Below are positions 1 through 6,500 of a DNA stretch of 8,177 nucleotides, piece by piece (position 1 is the stretch's first letter; each line of letters opens with the position of its first letter). The position numbers were made by a program, and so were the translations under genes. Below the pieces are notes generated by a model that was not told the DNA's origin, did no database searches, and worked only from the letters and a program-made list of their open reading frames with translations. Source of the stretch: Bacteroidota bacterium (GTDB taxonomy: Bacteria; Bacteroidota; Bacteroidia; Bacteroidales; Paludibacteraceae); assembly GCA_017860335.1 (NCBI GenBank), contig JAFNAU010000076.1, forward strand, positions 1 through 8,177, read 5' to 3'.

Positions 1-18
1 ATAATTTTTTACATCTTA

Positions 19-77
19 CTACAAAGATTTAGCCACTCTGTGGCTGTTCTTGCAACAGCGTTGCAAAATATTTGTAG
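19..77. repeat. Three-way-junction-like inverted repeat
   Basis: An outer stem CTACAAA (19-25) pairs with TTTGTAG (71-77). It encloses two perfect hairpins in a row: AGCCAC-TCT-GTGGCT (31-45) and TTGCAAC-AGC-GTTGCAA (50-66). The whole folds as a compact three-way junction on either strand. No coding sequence covers it. It looks like a dispersed intergenic repeat of the kind common in Bacteroidetes, or a structured RNA end; the sequence alone does not decide. The stems are seen directly; the family assignment is inference. Confidence 0.5.
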
Positions 78-99
78 CAATTTGGTAAAGAGAGGAAAG

Positions 100-118
100 T
101 AAGCCCCGACGAGGCTTA
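100..118. repeat. Short hairpin TAAGCC/GGCTTA
   Basis: TAAGCC (100-105) and GGCTTA (113-118) form a perfect 6-bp stem around a 7-nt loop. There is no clean T-run after it on either strand, so it is a poor intrinsic terminator. It may belong to the same structured intergenic block as the 19-77 junction. The rest of 119-287 is AT-rich, and I see no supported gene in it. Confidence 0.3.
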
Positions 119-287
119 ACATTCTTATTTGTTTCAATTACAGCAAAATACAGGCATTTTTATGTTTTTGTCGGACAACAATGTTGAAAATAGAAAAAGC
201 AGAGATAAAATATCACTGCTTCTTCTTTTGCAAATAAATAAACAAACACTAAAAAAAAACTTTTCAATCGTAAGAGTAAAACTAATA

Positions 288-538
288 TAACGTGAGTTCG
301 AAATAAACAACCCCATACCAGAAGTCATGGAAAGCTGATAAATAATAAGGTAATAAGGTTTTAATTCCGGTTTTCCGGATTGCTACTAAGGTTTATCCAA
401 AGAAATAAGATTCTTAGATGAGATAAAAGACCTTATTTTTAATATTTCAACAGTAGTAGCATTTGAATTTGTATATGATCTGAACCTTATTACCTTATTT
501 TCATACTAAAAAGCATATCTTACATCGAACTCACGTTA
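288..538. mobile_element. 251-bp MITE-like foldback element
   Basis: The ends are a perfect 14-bp terminal inverted repeat, TAACGTGAGTTCGA (288-301) and its reverse complement (525-538). Inside lies a perfect 17-bp inverted repeat, AATAAGGTAATAAGGTT (344-360) against 483-499. Two 7-bp pairs follow further in: TGCTACT 381-387 with AGTAGCA 455-461, and AAATAAG 403-409 with CTTATTT 432-438. The three inner pairs share a centre near 421. A separate hairpin TCCGG-TTTT-CCGGA sits at 366-379. The left 17-bp arm is part of a tandem 8-mer, TAATAAGG twice (343-358). The trinucleotide ATA flanks both ends (285-287, 539-541), a possible 3-bp target duplication that could be chance in AT-rich DNA. No transposase is encoded, which fits a non-autonomous element. 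It begins 6 bp past the stop of the minus-strand operon, so it may also act as that operon's 3' end. Confidence 0.6.
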
Positions 539-544
539 ATATAG

Positions 545-1720
545 CTAATATTCCCCTGTATATCGCGGAATGACCACCTTCATTTTGGTTGAGCTGCATG
601 AGCCAAGTACGCCTACGCCGTTGTGGACATTGGTAAAGGTAACTTCCGGCTCTGAAAACAACTGCAAATAATTATCCATTTCGGAGTAATCATTATTGGA
701 AGCGCGGTACATTTCGGGCGACATTGAAAGTATGCTGATAATCAGTGGCTCATCGTGAAATTCGGGTTTTATTTCATAACCTGAACTGTATTGCTGGTGA
801 AAATAATAGCCCCAAACAGATAAATTTAACTTATAACGCTTGTTTTCAAATTGTTTATCGGTGAAATACAACTTGCTTTTTGAATGCCCGTCTTCCAGAA
901 AGAATTGCAATACCTGATCCTCTGTATTTTCAGAAAACAGTGGTTCCCTGCTTGTATTTAATTCTAAATTTCTTTTGTTCATATAGCTGCCTGTGATGAT
1001 ATCAGGATGCATCCAACCGTGTTCATCAATCCAATAATAATATATCATCCATTCCTGATATATTTCAATGGAGTAAAATCCCTCTTTTTCTTTATTCGGA
1101 TTTTCGATATTAATTCCCAACGCCATATTCAGTGATTTAGCATCGTCAGGAATAACATAACCATCGACATATCCGTAATTCTCTTTGGTAATAAAAGTAC
1201 TTGTATCTACCTGATGAATTTGAATAGGTTGGGGTATGACAGTTTCAGCCCATACGGTTTCAAATCCGGAAGCCGATACTTCTATTTTCACTTTATCGCC
1301 TACCTTTGGACGAAATTCCGAATGGAAGACAGAACCATTGCTAGAAAAGCTTGTATCGTTCTTTACAAAATTTAATTCACCTTGCTGCACATCGTTGATA
1401 TAAAGAACAGGTTTGGCTTGCGGTAAGAAATTCGGAACAATTGTATCAGTACTTTCCGAACTTCCGCGTCCATGATTTTCGTAAAAATCATTGGTAAACG
1501 GATAGGTTTTGCTTATACGTACAGTAATGGCCGAATCCGCTTCTATAATGCCATTCAATACGATTTTCGGTTTTACATCTTTTGTGTCAATATCCACAGT
1601 TTCGATACAGGAAGTGACGAATATGAGGAAGAAAAAGAAGCCCCCCCACCCCCCGAAGGGGGGATTCAGTATGCTTTTCTTAACATTAAATCTATTATTG
1701 ATTTTAAAAAAGAATTTCAT
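545..1720 (-). CDS. DUF4249-type outer-membrane lipoprotein
   Basis: This 391-aa protein is the last gene of the operon. The N-terminus is a lipoprotein leader ending in the lipobox V-T-S-C, with C38 as the predicted lipidated cysteine. The mature part starts with a beta-rich segment (PKIVLNGIIEADSAITVRIS, about 51-70) typical of DUF4249 proteins, which are usually encoded right after TonB-dependent receptors; a role alongside the receptor at the outer membrane is inferred from that pairing. The start at 1720 is the only usable in-frame ATG before the lipobox, and the 15 bases before it are A-rich, as is usual in Bacteroidetes. The leader is odd: 37 residues before the cysteine, with NPPFGGWGG (19-27) encoded by a C/G-rich palindromic repeat that interrupts the hydrophobic core. 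Without it the leader would read KKSIL-FFFFLIFVTSC, an ordinary type II signal peptide. The stop is TAG. An 86-bp gap separates it from the receptor gene. The biochemical function is unknown. Confidence 0.85.
   Translation of the reverse strand: MKFFFKINNRFNVKKSILNPPFGGWGGFFFFLIFVTSCIETVDIDTKDVKPKIVLNGIIEADSAITVRISKTYPFTNDFYENHGRGSSESTDTIVPNFLPQAKPVLYINDVQQGELNFVKNDTSFSSNGSVFHSEFRPKVGDKVKIEVSASGFETVWAETVIPQPIQIHQVDTSTFITKENYGYVDGYVIPDDAKSLNMALGINIENPNKEKEGFYSIEIYQEWMIYYYWIDEHGWMHPDIITGSYMNKRNLELNTSREPLFSENTEDQVLQFFLEDGHSKSKLYFTDKQFENKRYKLNLSVWGYYFHQQYSSGYEIKPEFHDEPLIISILSMSPEMYRASNNDYSEMDNYLQLFSEPEVTFTNVHNGVGVLGSCSSTKMKVVIPRYTGEY
1641..1663. repeat. C/G-rich palindrome inside a coding region
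   Basis: Seven C, an A, six C, GAA, then six G. Read on the coding (minus) strand it gives CCCCCC-TTC-GGGGGG followed by T and seven G, able to form a very stable UUCG-type hairpin in the mRNA at codons 20-26 of the lipoprotein gene. It resembles the short CCCC(n)GGGG palindromes at 1772-1800 and 8161-8173, which are common as interspersed sequences in Bacteroidetes genomes. It stays in frame here. Confidence 0.65.
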
Positions 1721-1771
1721 TGTTTTTATATTTTGAAATTAACCTGTTTTACAATTTTGACAACCCATTCT

Positions 1772-1800
1772 TCCCCTTGTGTGTGAAATCCCGAAGGGGA
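1772..1800. repeat. Intercistronic TCCCCTT/AAGGGGA palindrome
   Basis: A perfect 7-bp stem, TCCCCTT (1772-1778) with AAGGGGA (1794-1800), encloses a 15-nt loop. It lies in the 86-bp gap between the receptor stop and the DUF4249 start, so it is transcribed within the operon mRNA. On the minus strand it begins only 6 nt after the receptor stop. No T-run follows, so full termination is unlikely. It could be a processing or partial attenuation site, or simply a dispersed repeat. Confidence 0.45.
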
Positions 1801-1806
1801 TGAGGG

Positions 1807-4521
1807 CTAAAACTTATACGTATATGACACTGACGGTATAATCGGGAAAATGGTAATCTTTCTGTATTCGCTTTCTGTTTTTACATAATTACCAGAACCT
1901 CCCTCAGACCAATAATCCCTTTCCATGGGCTGAACTATAAATGCATTTTTCTGAAAATAGGAATTATAAATGCTTATATTCCATATTCGCGTGCCTTTTT
2001 TCTTTTGTTTGGTAAAATTGATACTTAAATCCAACCGGTGATACGGCGGCATTTTGTAATTGTTTCGTTCGGAATAATAGTACTGTGGGTACGACAAACT
2101 CGAATATTTTTCGAGTGGCAACGTGAGCCAGTTCCCGGTGGCCAAAAACCACGAAGCATTGATGTCCACTTTCCGATTGAATTTGTGGTTTACTACAATA
2201 TTGATTTTATGGCGGTTATCATATTTTGCATAATACGGTTTTCCCCCGTTGATTTCCCCATTCGGGAAATGGCGTGTAGCCCAAGAAAGCGCATATCCAG
2301 CCCAACCGGTGGTTTTTCCTTGTTTTTTGGCAGCCATCCATTCCACGCCGTACGCTTTGCCGTTTCCCTGCGCCACACGCTCTTCCCAGTTTTTCCCAAC
2401 CGAAAAAAGTTCTGCACCTTCTTTATATTCCATCTGATTTTTGGATGTTTTGTAGTACCCTTCCATCGAAAAATTAATTTTTCTGAAATCCCAGTAAATT
2501 CCTCCCGACAACTGATGCGAAACAAGCGGTTTGACATTGGCTGTAACCGGCATCCACAGGTCATTGGGCAAACTCAGGAAACTGCTTTGCAGCAGGTGCA
2601 GATATTGGCTCATTTGAACGTAAGAAGCTTTGAGAGAAAGAGTTTTGTTCAATAAATAACGTCCGGAAACACGCGGCTGCAAACTGAGGTAGTTTTTCTT
2701 CTCCACATTAAAATTGGAAAGGTGAACGCCCAGATTTAATTTGATTTTATCCGTTACATCCATTTCATCTTCAGCATAAAGCGATGTTTCAAAGACATTT
2801 ACGCTATCGTTGGCATAGGTAAATTCTTTTTCAAGTTTATTGCCGTCATTATCTTCCAGCGCCCCCACCTGGGTATGTTCCGGACGGAAAAAGTGATTAA
2901 TCAGCGTTGCGCCATACCGGATGTAATGATTGTGAACGGGCGTGTAATCAAAATCCGTTCTTACTCCAACATCGGTAATTCCCGAGCCATAAACAGATGT
3001 TTTCGAAAATGCTTCCTTCTTTTCGGTGAGACCGGTTGAAGGTTTGGGCGTATAACTGTAAGCCTCTTTCTCCGATGAGCTGATGTCGGAATTATACTGG
3101 CTGAATATCAGTGTACTGCTTGAATAAAGTTTGTTGTTGAACTGATATGCCCAGTTGAGCGAAGCCAGTTTCGTTCCCCAGGCAATATTTACTTTTTGGT
3201 CGTTGCTATTATCAACGTAGAAAGAAGAAGTGTTGTTTTCTCTCGGCTCGTTTTTGTCTTCTTTACTTTCTGTAGTGTAATGTCCGGTCATTTTATCATT
3301 TCCGGCATAAATACTTAGAAAAAGCCGGCTTCGGTCGGAGAATTTATGACTGATTTTTCCGTTCAGGTCGTAAAAATTGTAATTCATCTTCATTTTTTCG
3401 GAATAATTGTCATTTCCACCCTTATTGTTATTATAGTTGATCAGGGCTATCAACGGAGTAGTAAACAGGTCGAAATACGTGCGTCGCAAGGAAACATTGA
3501 AAGTGGTTTTATCTTTGAAAATGGGTCCGTTCAGGTTGAGCCGCGAAGAAAGCAACCCAACCGAAATAGTACCGCCAATTTTCTTACTGTCGCCGTCGTT
3601 CATGCGCATTTCCACCACCGACGAGAGCCTGCCTCCGAAACGTGCCGGAAAACTTCCTTTGTAAAAATTCATCAACTTCACTGCATCAGTATTGAACGTG
3701 GAAAAAATTCCCAGCATGTGATTGACGTGATACACCGGATTTCCATCTACCAGATACAGGTTTTCATCCAGATTTCCACCGCGCACATACATACCCGCAA
3801 TGCCTTCGGTGCCTGCCGTCACGCCGGGTGTGAGTTGCAGTGTTTTCACCAGATCACTTTCGCCCAAAAATGAAGGCACCGATTTCAGCTCCGATGCGTT
3901 CATGCTTAATTTTCCAATGTCGGTACTTCGCAGGTTGGTAACACGGCTCCCTTCCACCACCAACGTATCCAGTGACAGAGATGGTTTCAGAAAAATATTG
4001 AATGGACCTTTATCAATATTTTCTATCTGAAAAGAGTGTGTGCCGTAACCAATGTAACTTGCCTGTAATTCAGTAATTTCGTCGGGAACTGTCAGACTGT
4101 AAAATCCGTAATTGTTACTCACGGTTGCATTTCCCGACTTTCGGTCGAAGATATTTGCACCGATAAGCGTTTCTGTTGTTTCGCGGTCGTAAATATAGCC
4201 GCTGATGGTTCTGCGTTTGGATGTTTTCGGCCGTTTTTTCAGGATAATGTACCGTTCGTTGATTAAATATTGAATATCAGTCCGGTCGAATAAAACAGCC
4301 AGCACATTTTTCAGTGAGCTGTTTTTAAATTGAGCAGTAACATCCGGAAAGTTTATTAGGTATTCCGGATTGTATGAAAATGTAAAACCGCTTTGTTTCT
4401 CTATTTCAGTCAATGCAGCCACAATGAGTGTATTTTTAAACTGAAATGACAGGTTGTTTTGGGCAGATATTCCGAAATAAAATACGGTGATCAACGAAGT
4501 TAGTAATAAAATGCGTTTCAT
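1807..4521 (-). CDS. TonB-dependent transducer with STN domain
   Basis: A 904-aa outer-membrane receptor. In order: signal peptide (1-20, likely cut after GISA); STN secretin/TonB N-terminal domain (about 22-95), the periplasmic signalling domain of FecA-type transducers; carboxypeptidase-regulatory-like beta domain (about 104-179, RTISGYIYDRETTETLIGAN onward); a TonB-box-like stretch (LDTLVVEG, 184-191); plug domain (about 200-320, with TPGVTAGTEG, MYVRGGN, YLVDGNPVYHVNHMLG and FPARFGGRLSSVVEMRMNDG); then a beta-barrel of roughly 580 residues ending in the aromatic C-terminus YTYKF. It should use TonB energy to import a ligand and pass an occupancy signal through the STN domain to the adjacent anti-sigma factor. 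The ATG overlaps the FecR-like stop by one base (TAATG), which suggests translational coupling. No SusD-like gene follows, so this is not a standard SusCD glycan pair. The substrate is not evident. Confidence 0.93.
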   Translation of the reverse strand: MKRILLLTSLITVFYFGISAQNNLSFQFKNTLIVAALTEIEKQSGFTFSYNPEYLINFPDVTAQFKNSSLKNVLAVLFDRTDIQYLINERYIILKKRPKTSKRRTISGYIYDRETTETLIGANIFDRKSGNATVSNNYGFYSLTVPDEITELQASYIGYGTHSFQIENIDKGPFNIFLKPSLSLDTLVVEGSRVTNLRSTDIGKLSMNASELKSVPSFLGESDLVKTLQLTPGVTAGTEGIAGMYVRGGNLDENLYLVDGNPVYHVNHMLGIFSTFNTDAVKLMNFYKGSFPARFGGRLSSVVEMRMNDGDSKKIGGTISVGLLSSRLNLNGPIFKDKTTFNVSLRRTYFDLFTTPLIALINYNNNKGGNDNYSEKMKMNYNFYDLNGKISHKFSDRSRLFLSIYAGNDKMTGHYTTESKEDKNEPRENNTSSFYVDNSNDQKVNIAWGTKLASLNWAYQFNNKLYSSSTLIFSQYNSDISSSEKEAYSYTPKPSTGLTEKKEAFSKTSVYGSGITDVGVRTDFDYTPVHNHYIRYGATLINHFFRPEHTQVGALEDNDGNKLEKEFTYANDSVNVFETSLYAEDEMDVTDKIKLNLGVHLSNFNVEKKNYLSLQPRVSGRYLLNKTLSLKASYVQMSQYLHLLQSSFLSLPNDLWMPVTANVKPLVSHQLSGGIYWDFRKINFSMEGYYKTSKNQMEYKEGAELFSVGKNWEERVAQGNGKAYGVEWMAAKKQGKTTGWAGYALSWATRHFPNGEINGGKPYYAKYDNRHKINIVVNHKFNRKVDINASWFLATGNWLTLPLEKYSSLSYPQYYYSERNNYKMPPYHRLDLSINFTKQKKKGTRIWNISIYNSYFQKNAFIVQPMERDYWSEGGSGNYVKTESEYRKITIFPIIPSVSYTYKF

Positions 4522-5330
4522 TATTTAAGTTCAATGTGTGTGTCGAGCGTAAGATTGATGATTTGGATTATTTCGGTGATATTTTTATCGATAAAACCGG
4601 AAGTCAAACGAATGTTTCTTTCGTTTTCGGTTAAACTAACCGGCTGATTATAGTACTGTTGCAATATCCGACAAACTTCGCCCAGCGCCGAATTGCTGAA
4701 CGCAAGCCGGTTTTCTGTTTGATTAATCGTACAACTGCTTTCAGTCGACGATATCGTAATTTCTTTTTGTTCAACATCAAAGTTGGCCTTCATTTCCTTT
4801 GTGCAGATAAAAGATACCGGAAAATCGGCAGGCGCAAAATTCACTTTTCCGGAATGAACTTCCAACTGTGTTGAATTTTCATTGCTCACCACATCAAAAA
4901 TAGTTCCCAACACCGTAATTTCAGCTGCCGGTGTATGTACAATAAACGGTTTTTCTTTATCGGGACTAACTTCAAACGAAGCGTTACCGGATAAACTAAC
5001 ACGACGCATTACTTTTCCGAAATTTTTGTCGTAAGCCAGTGTAGTGCCGGGTTGCAGGGTGATTTTTGTTTCATCGGGCAATACAGAGATGGTGGTAAAT
5101 GCATCTGCTGTAAGCGTTTTTCCCTGTTCCGGTTGCAGGAAAATCGTTCCGGCAATAATCAAAACAACGGCTACGGCTGCTACTCCACTCCAAACAAAAG
5201 GTCGAAGTATAAACCGTTTCCTTTCTCCGGTGATTTTCTCCAGACTGTTTTCTGAATTGAATATTCCGGGCTTGTAATGTCTGGCTACAAATCGGACACT
5301 TTTTTCAAGATTATTTTCGTTACTGAGCAT
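4521..5330 (-). CDS. FecR-like anti-sigma factor
   Basis: A 269-aa inner-membrane protein. A short cytoplasmic N-terminus (1-45, with VRFVARHYKPGIFN) should bind the sigma factor. One transmembrane helix covers about 46-65 (VWSGVAAVAVVLIIAGTIFL). A periplasmic FecR domain covers about 78-166, with the family pattern LPDETKITLQPGTTLAY, KPFIVHT and VLGTIFDV. The C-terminal DUF4974-like domain (about 208-269) should contact the STN domain of the receptor. I chose the ATG at 5330. A TTG start at 5375 would add 15 residues, but the protein from the ATG already begins like its family (MLSNENNLEKSVRFVARHY). The gap to the sigma gene is then 81 bp. The gene ends by sharing one base with the receptor start. 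The family role, holding and activating the sigma factor on signal, is known; the specific signal is not. Confidence 0.92.
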   Translation of the reverse strand: MLSNENNLEKSVRFVARHYKPGIFNSENSLEKITGERKRFILRPFVWSGVAAVAVVLIIAGTIFLQPEQGKTLTADAFTTISVLPDETKITLQPGTTLAYDKNFGKVMRRVSLSGNASFEVSPDKEKPFIVHTPAAEITVLGTIFDVVSNENSTQLEVHSGKVNFAPADFPVSFICTKEMKANFDVEQKEITISSTESSCTINQTENRLAFSNSALGEVCRILQQYYNQPVSLTENERNIRLTSGFIDKNITEIIQIINLTLDTHIELK

Positions 5331-5411
5331 GTTAATATTGCTAAGTTGGTTAACTGTATATAACCTAAGATGCAAAAAACAAGAAATCCCTCACAGCATG
5401 GGGAAAGATTT
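5331..5411 (-). promoter_or_regulatory. Sigma/anti-sigma intercistronic spacer
   Basis: An 81-nt spacer separates the sigma stop from the chosen FecR-like start, unusually long beside the one-base overlap downstream. On the minus strand it carries a G-rich block (GTGAGGGATT), a T-rich stretch, GCATCTTAGG and a weak inverted repeat GGTTA/TAACC (5347-5364). It could hold a second promoter read by the encoded sigma factor or a translation-control segment, but I see no consensus that settles this. The alternative TTG start at 5375 would reduce the spacer to 36 nt. Confidence 0.25.
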
Positions 5412-5921
5412 TTACGCAAAAAAGAATAAAAATGTGTTGGGGTCTTTTTGTCGGAGGGATTTAAGCGCTCTTGTTACGTGATTTTCAACAGTTTTGACTG
5501 AAAGTCCGGTTTCTTCGGCTATTTCTTTGTAAGCCATCCCATCACGCTTTGCCATCAGGAATATTTCACGTTGACGTTCGGGGAGTTCGTCAATCATTTT
5601 CCAGAGTTTAGCTTCCAATTCAGCTCTGGCTATATCTTCATTCTGTATGTTTTCGTCAACCAGTTGAAGTTCATTGACATCGTCAAATTCCTTTTTAGTT
5701 CGCAATTTCATCAGACAGTTGTTCCTTACAGCGGTATAAAGATAAGACTTCATATCGGCAATTTCAATCCGTGTTTCCCTCTTTTCCCAAAGCGCAGCGA
5801 AAGTATCCTGCACCACATCTTCTGCTTCATCCGTATCATCCAGCAGTCGGAGTGCATACAGACAGAGCGGGCGGTAATAGAGATTAAATTGGGTTGAAAA
5901 ATAACTTTTGGAATAGCTCAT
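5412..5921 (-). CDS. ECF RNA polymerase sigma factor (RpoE/FecI-like)
   Basis: A 169-aa sigma-70 family factor of the extracytoplasmic-function class and the first gene of the operon. Region 2 spans about 12-77, with the core-binding and -10 recognition stretch LLDDTDEAEDVVQDTFAALW and the later SYLYTAVRNNCLMKL. Region 4 spans about 101-156, with the helix-turn-helix LPERQREIFLMAKRDGMAYK...EIAEETGLSVKTVENHVTRA for -35 recognition. There is no region 1.1 or 3, as expected for ECF factors, and the length is normal. The C-terminal tail is short and ends FLFFFA. Its likely job is to turn on this operon, and perhaps other genes, when the FecR-like partner relays a signal from the receptor. A Bacteroidetes-type promoter lies 28 bp or more upstream of the ATG. 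Confidence 0.93.
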   Translation of the reverse strand: MSYSKSYFSTQFNLYYRPLCLYALRLLDDTDEAEDVVQDTFAALWEKRETRIEIADMKSYLYTAVRNNCLMKLRTKKEFDDVNELQLVDENIQNEDIARAELEAKLWKMIDELPERQREIFLMAKRDGMAYKEIAEETGLSVKTVENHVTRALKSLRQKDPNTFLFFFA

Positions 5922-5932
5922 GAAGTACTTTA

Positions 5933-5948
5933 AACACTAAATAGTGTT
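5933..5948. promoter_or_regulatory. Palindrome at sigma-operon transcription start
   Basis: AACACTA-AA-TAGTGTT is a perfect 7-bp inverted repeat with a 2-bp spacer. It directly follows the -7 box of the predicted sigma promoter and ends 11 bp before the ATG. The position fits a dimeric repressor operator or a hairpin in the 5' leader. The symmetry is seen directly; the role is inferred. Confidence 0.45.
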
Positions 5949-5949
5949 G

Positions 5950-5979
5950 CAAAGATACTATTAATTTGTATATTTTAAA
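5950..5979 (-). promoter_or_regulatory. Bacteroidetes-type promoter for the sigma operon
   Basis: On the minus strand the -7 box TATCTTTG (5957 down to 5950) matches TAnnTTTG exactly. A TTTA at 5979-5976, 18 nt upstream, matches three of four bases of the -33 TTTG. Transcription would start near 5943-5946 with a leader of about 25 nt. This is a housekeeping-type promoter, so the sigma gene should have basal expression apart from any autoregulation. Confidence 0.55.
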
Positions 5980-6018
5980 TGTTCGGTGATAATCGTCAAA
6001 ATGTGAGTGATGACCTCA

Positions 6019-6032
6019 GTTAAACGTTTAAC
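6019..6032. promoter_or_regulatory. Perfect 14-bp palindrome GTTAAACGTTTAAC
   Basis: A spacer-less perfect palindrome about 40 bp upstream of the sigma promoter -33 region. Partial copies of the half-site occur at 6214-6221 (GTTAAACG) and 6229-6236 (GTTAAAGG). It is a candidate binding site for a dimeric regulator; no regulator is identified in the window. Confidence 0.3.
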
Positions 6033-6132
6033 AAATAAGGGACAAGAGGTTTGACTACGTCGATTTTCAATACCCAGCCGCTTTTAATTATCAAAGTAAG
6101 CGACTGGGAAGTCGCTTGTCCCCCACTTATTT
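6033..6132. repeat. About 100-bp nested inverted-repeat element
   Basis: Outer arms AAATAAG-GGACAAG (6033-6046) pair with CTTGTCC (6115-6121) and CTTATTT (6126-6132), with a short bulge on the right. Inside are two mutually exclusive pairings: CCCAG-C-CGCTT (6073-6083) with AAGCG-A-CTGGG (6098-6108), one mismatch, and the tight hairpin AAGCGACT-GGGA-AGTCGCTT (6098-6117). No T-run follows either side and no coding frame crosses it. It may be a small non-autonomous repeat or a structured RNA. The region 6133-6459 holds only AT-rich sequence and one weak small reading frame. Confidence 0.45.
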
Positions 6133-6355
6133 TCCTAAATTTTCTAAAATATTATTCTTCAAGAGAATATCGTTCTGGTAACCATTGGGAAATGTTTCTA
6201 TTCACATGCATCCGTTAAACGAAATCAAGTTAAAGGATCAGCAAAACGTCTAAAAATCCAAATGACAACAGCATAAAAATGATTTTAACAGGGTGTTATC
6301 ATTTGTTAAATCGGGTAATATTTTATTGTTGAACTGTACAAAAAACAAACAGAGG

Positions 6356-6472
6356 ATGAAAAGATTGACAGAGGAAATATCATTAAGCATTAACCCTCAA
6401 AAAAACACATCGGGTTTATTTATCCCTCTTATTGGTGCATTAAATAAATTTTGTTTTTATTTGCAATTGTAA
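6356..6472 (+). CDS. Doubtful 38-aa small ORF
   Basis: An ATG directly after AGAGG opens a 38-codon frame starting MKRLTEEISLSINPQ and ending FYLQL. A promoter-like pair, TTTG (6302-6305) and TATTGTTG (6324-6331, one base off TAnnTTTG) with an 18-nt spacer, lies upstream. I recognise no family, and its 3' end overlaps the -33 box of the methyltransferase promoter. Chance is the more likely explanation. Confidence 0.15.
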   Translation: MKRLTEEISLSINPQKNTSGLFIPLIGALNKFCFYLQL

Positions 6473-6490
6473 CACTTTTAATTAACTTTG
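6460..6490 (+). promoter_or_regulatory. Promoter of the methyltransferase gene
   Basis: TTTG (6460-6463) and TAACTTTG (6483-6490) are separated by 19 nt, an exact fit to the Bacteroidetes -33 TTTG / -7 TAnnTTTG promoter. Transcription should begin near 6495, leaving an untranslated leader of about 95 nt before the ATG at 6591. Confidence 0.7.
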
Positions 6491-6500
6491 ACACACTAAA

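Noticed and set aside
81..118. RNase P RNA fragment, suggested by GAGGAAAGT
   Set aside because: The surrounding conserved RNase P regions are missing, and the short match is not enough.
134..328. 64-codon minus-strand reading frame left of the operon
   Set aside because: It is low complexity (F, L, S and K rich), has no family resemblance, and its start lies inside the foldback element, so it is most likely chance in AT-rich DNA.
2038..2655. 205-codon plus-strand frame opposite the receptor gene
   Set aside because: It lies wholly antisense to a convincing TonB-dependent receptor and shows no domain of its own.
4521..5375. TTG start for the anti-sigma factor
   Set aside because: The extra 15 residues (MHLRLYTVNQLSNIN) do not resemble the family N-terminus, while the downstream ATG gives the expected beginning.
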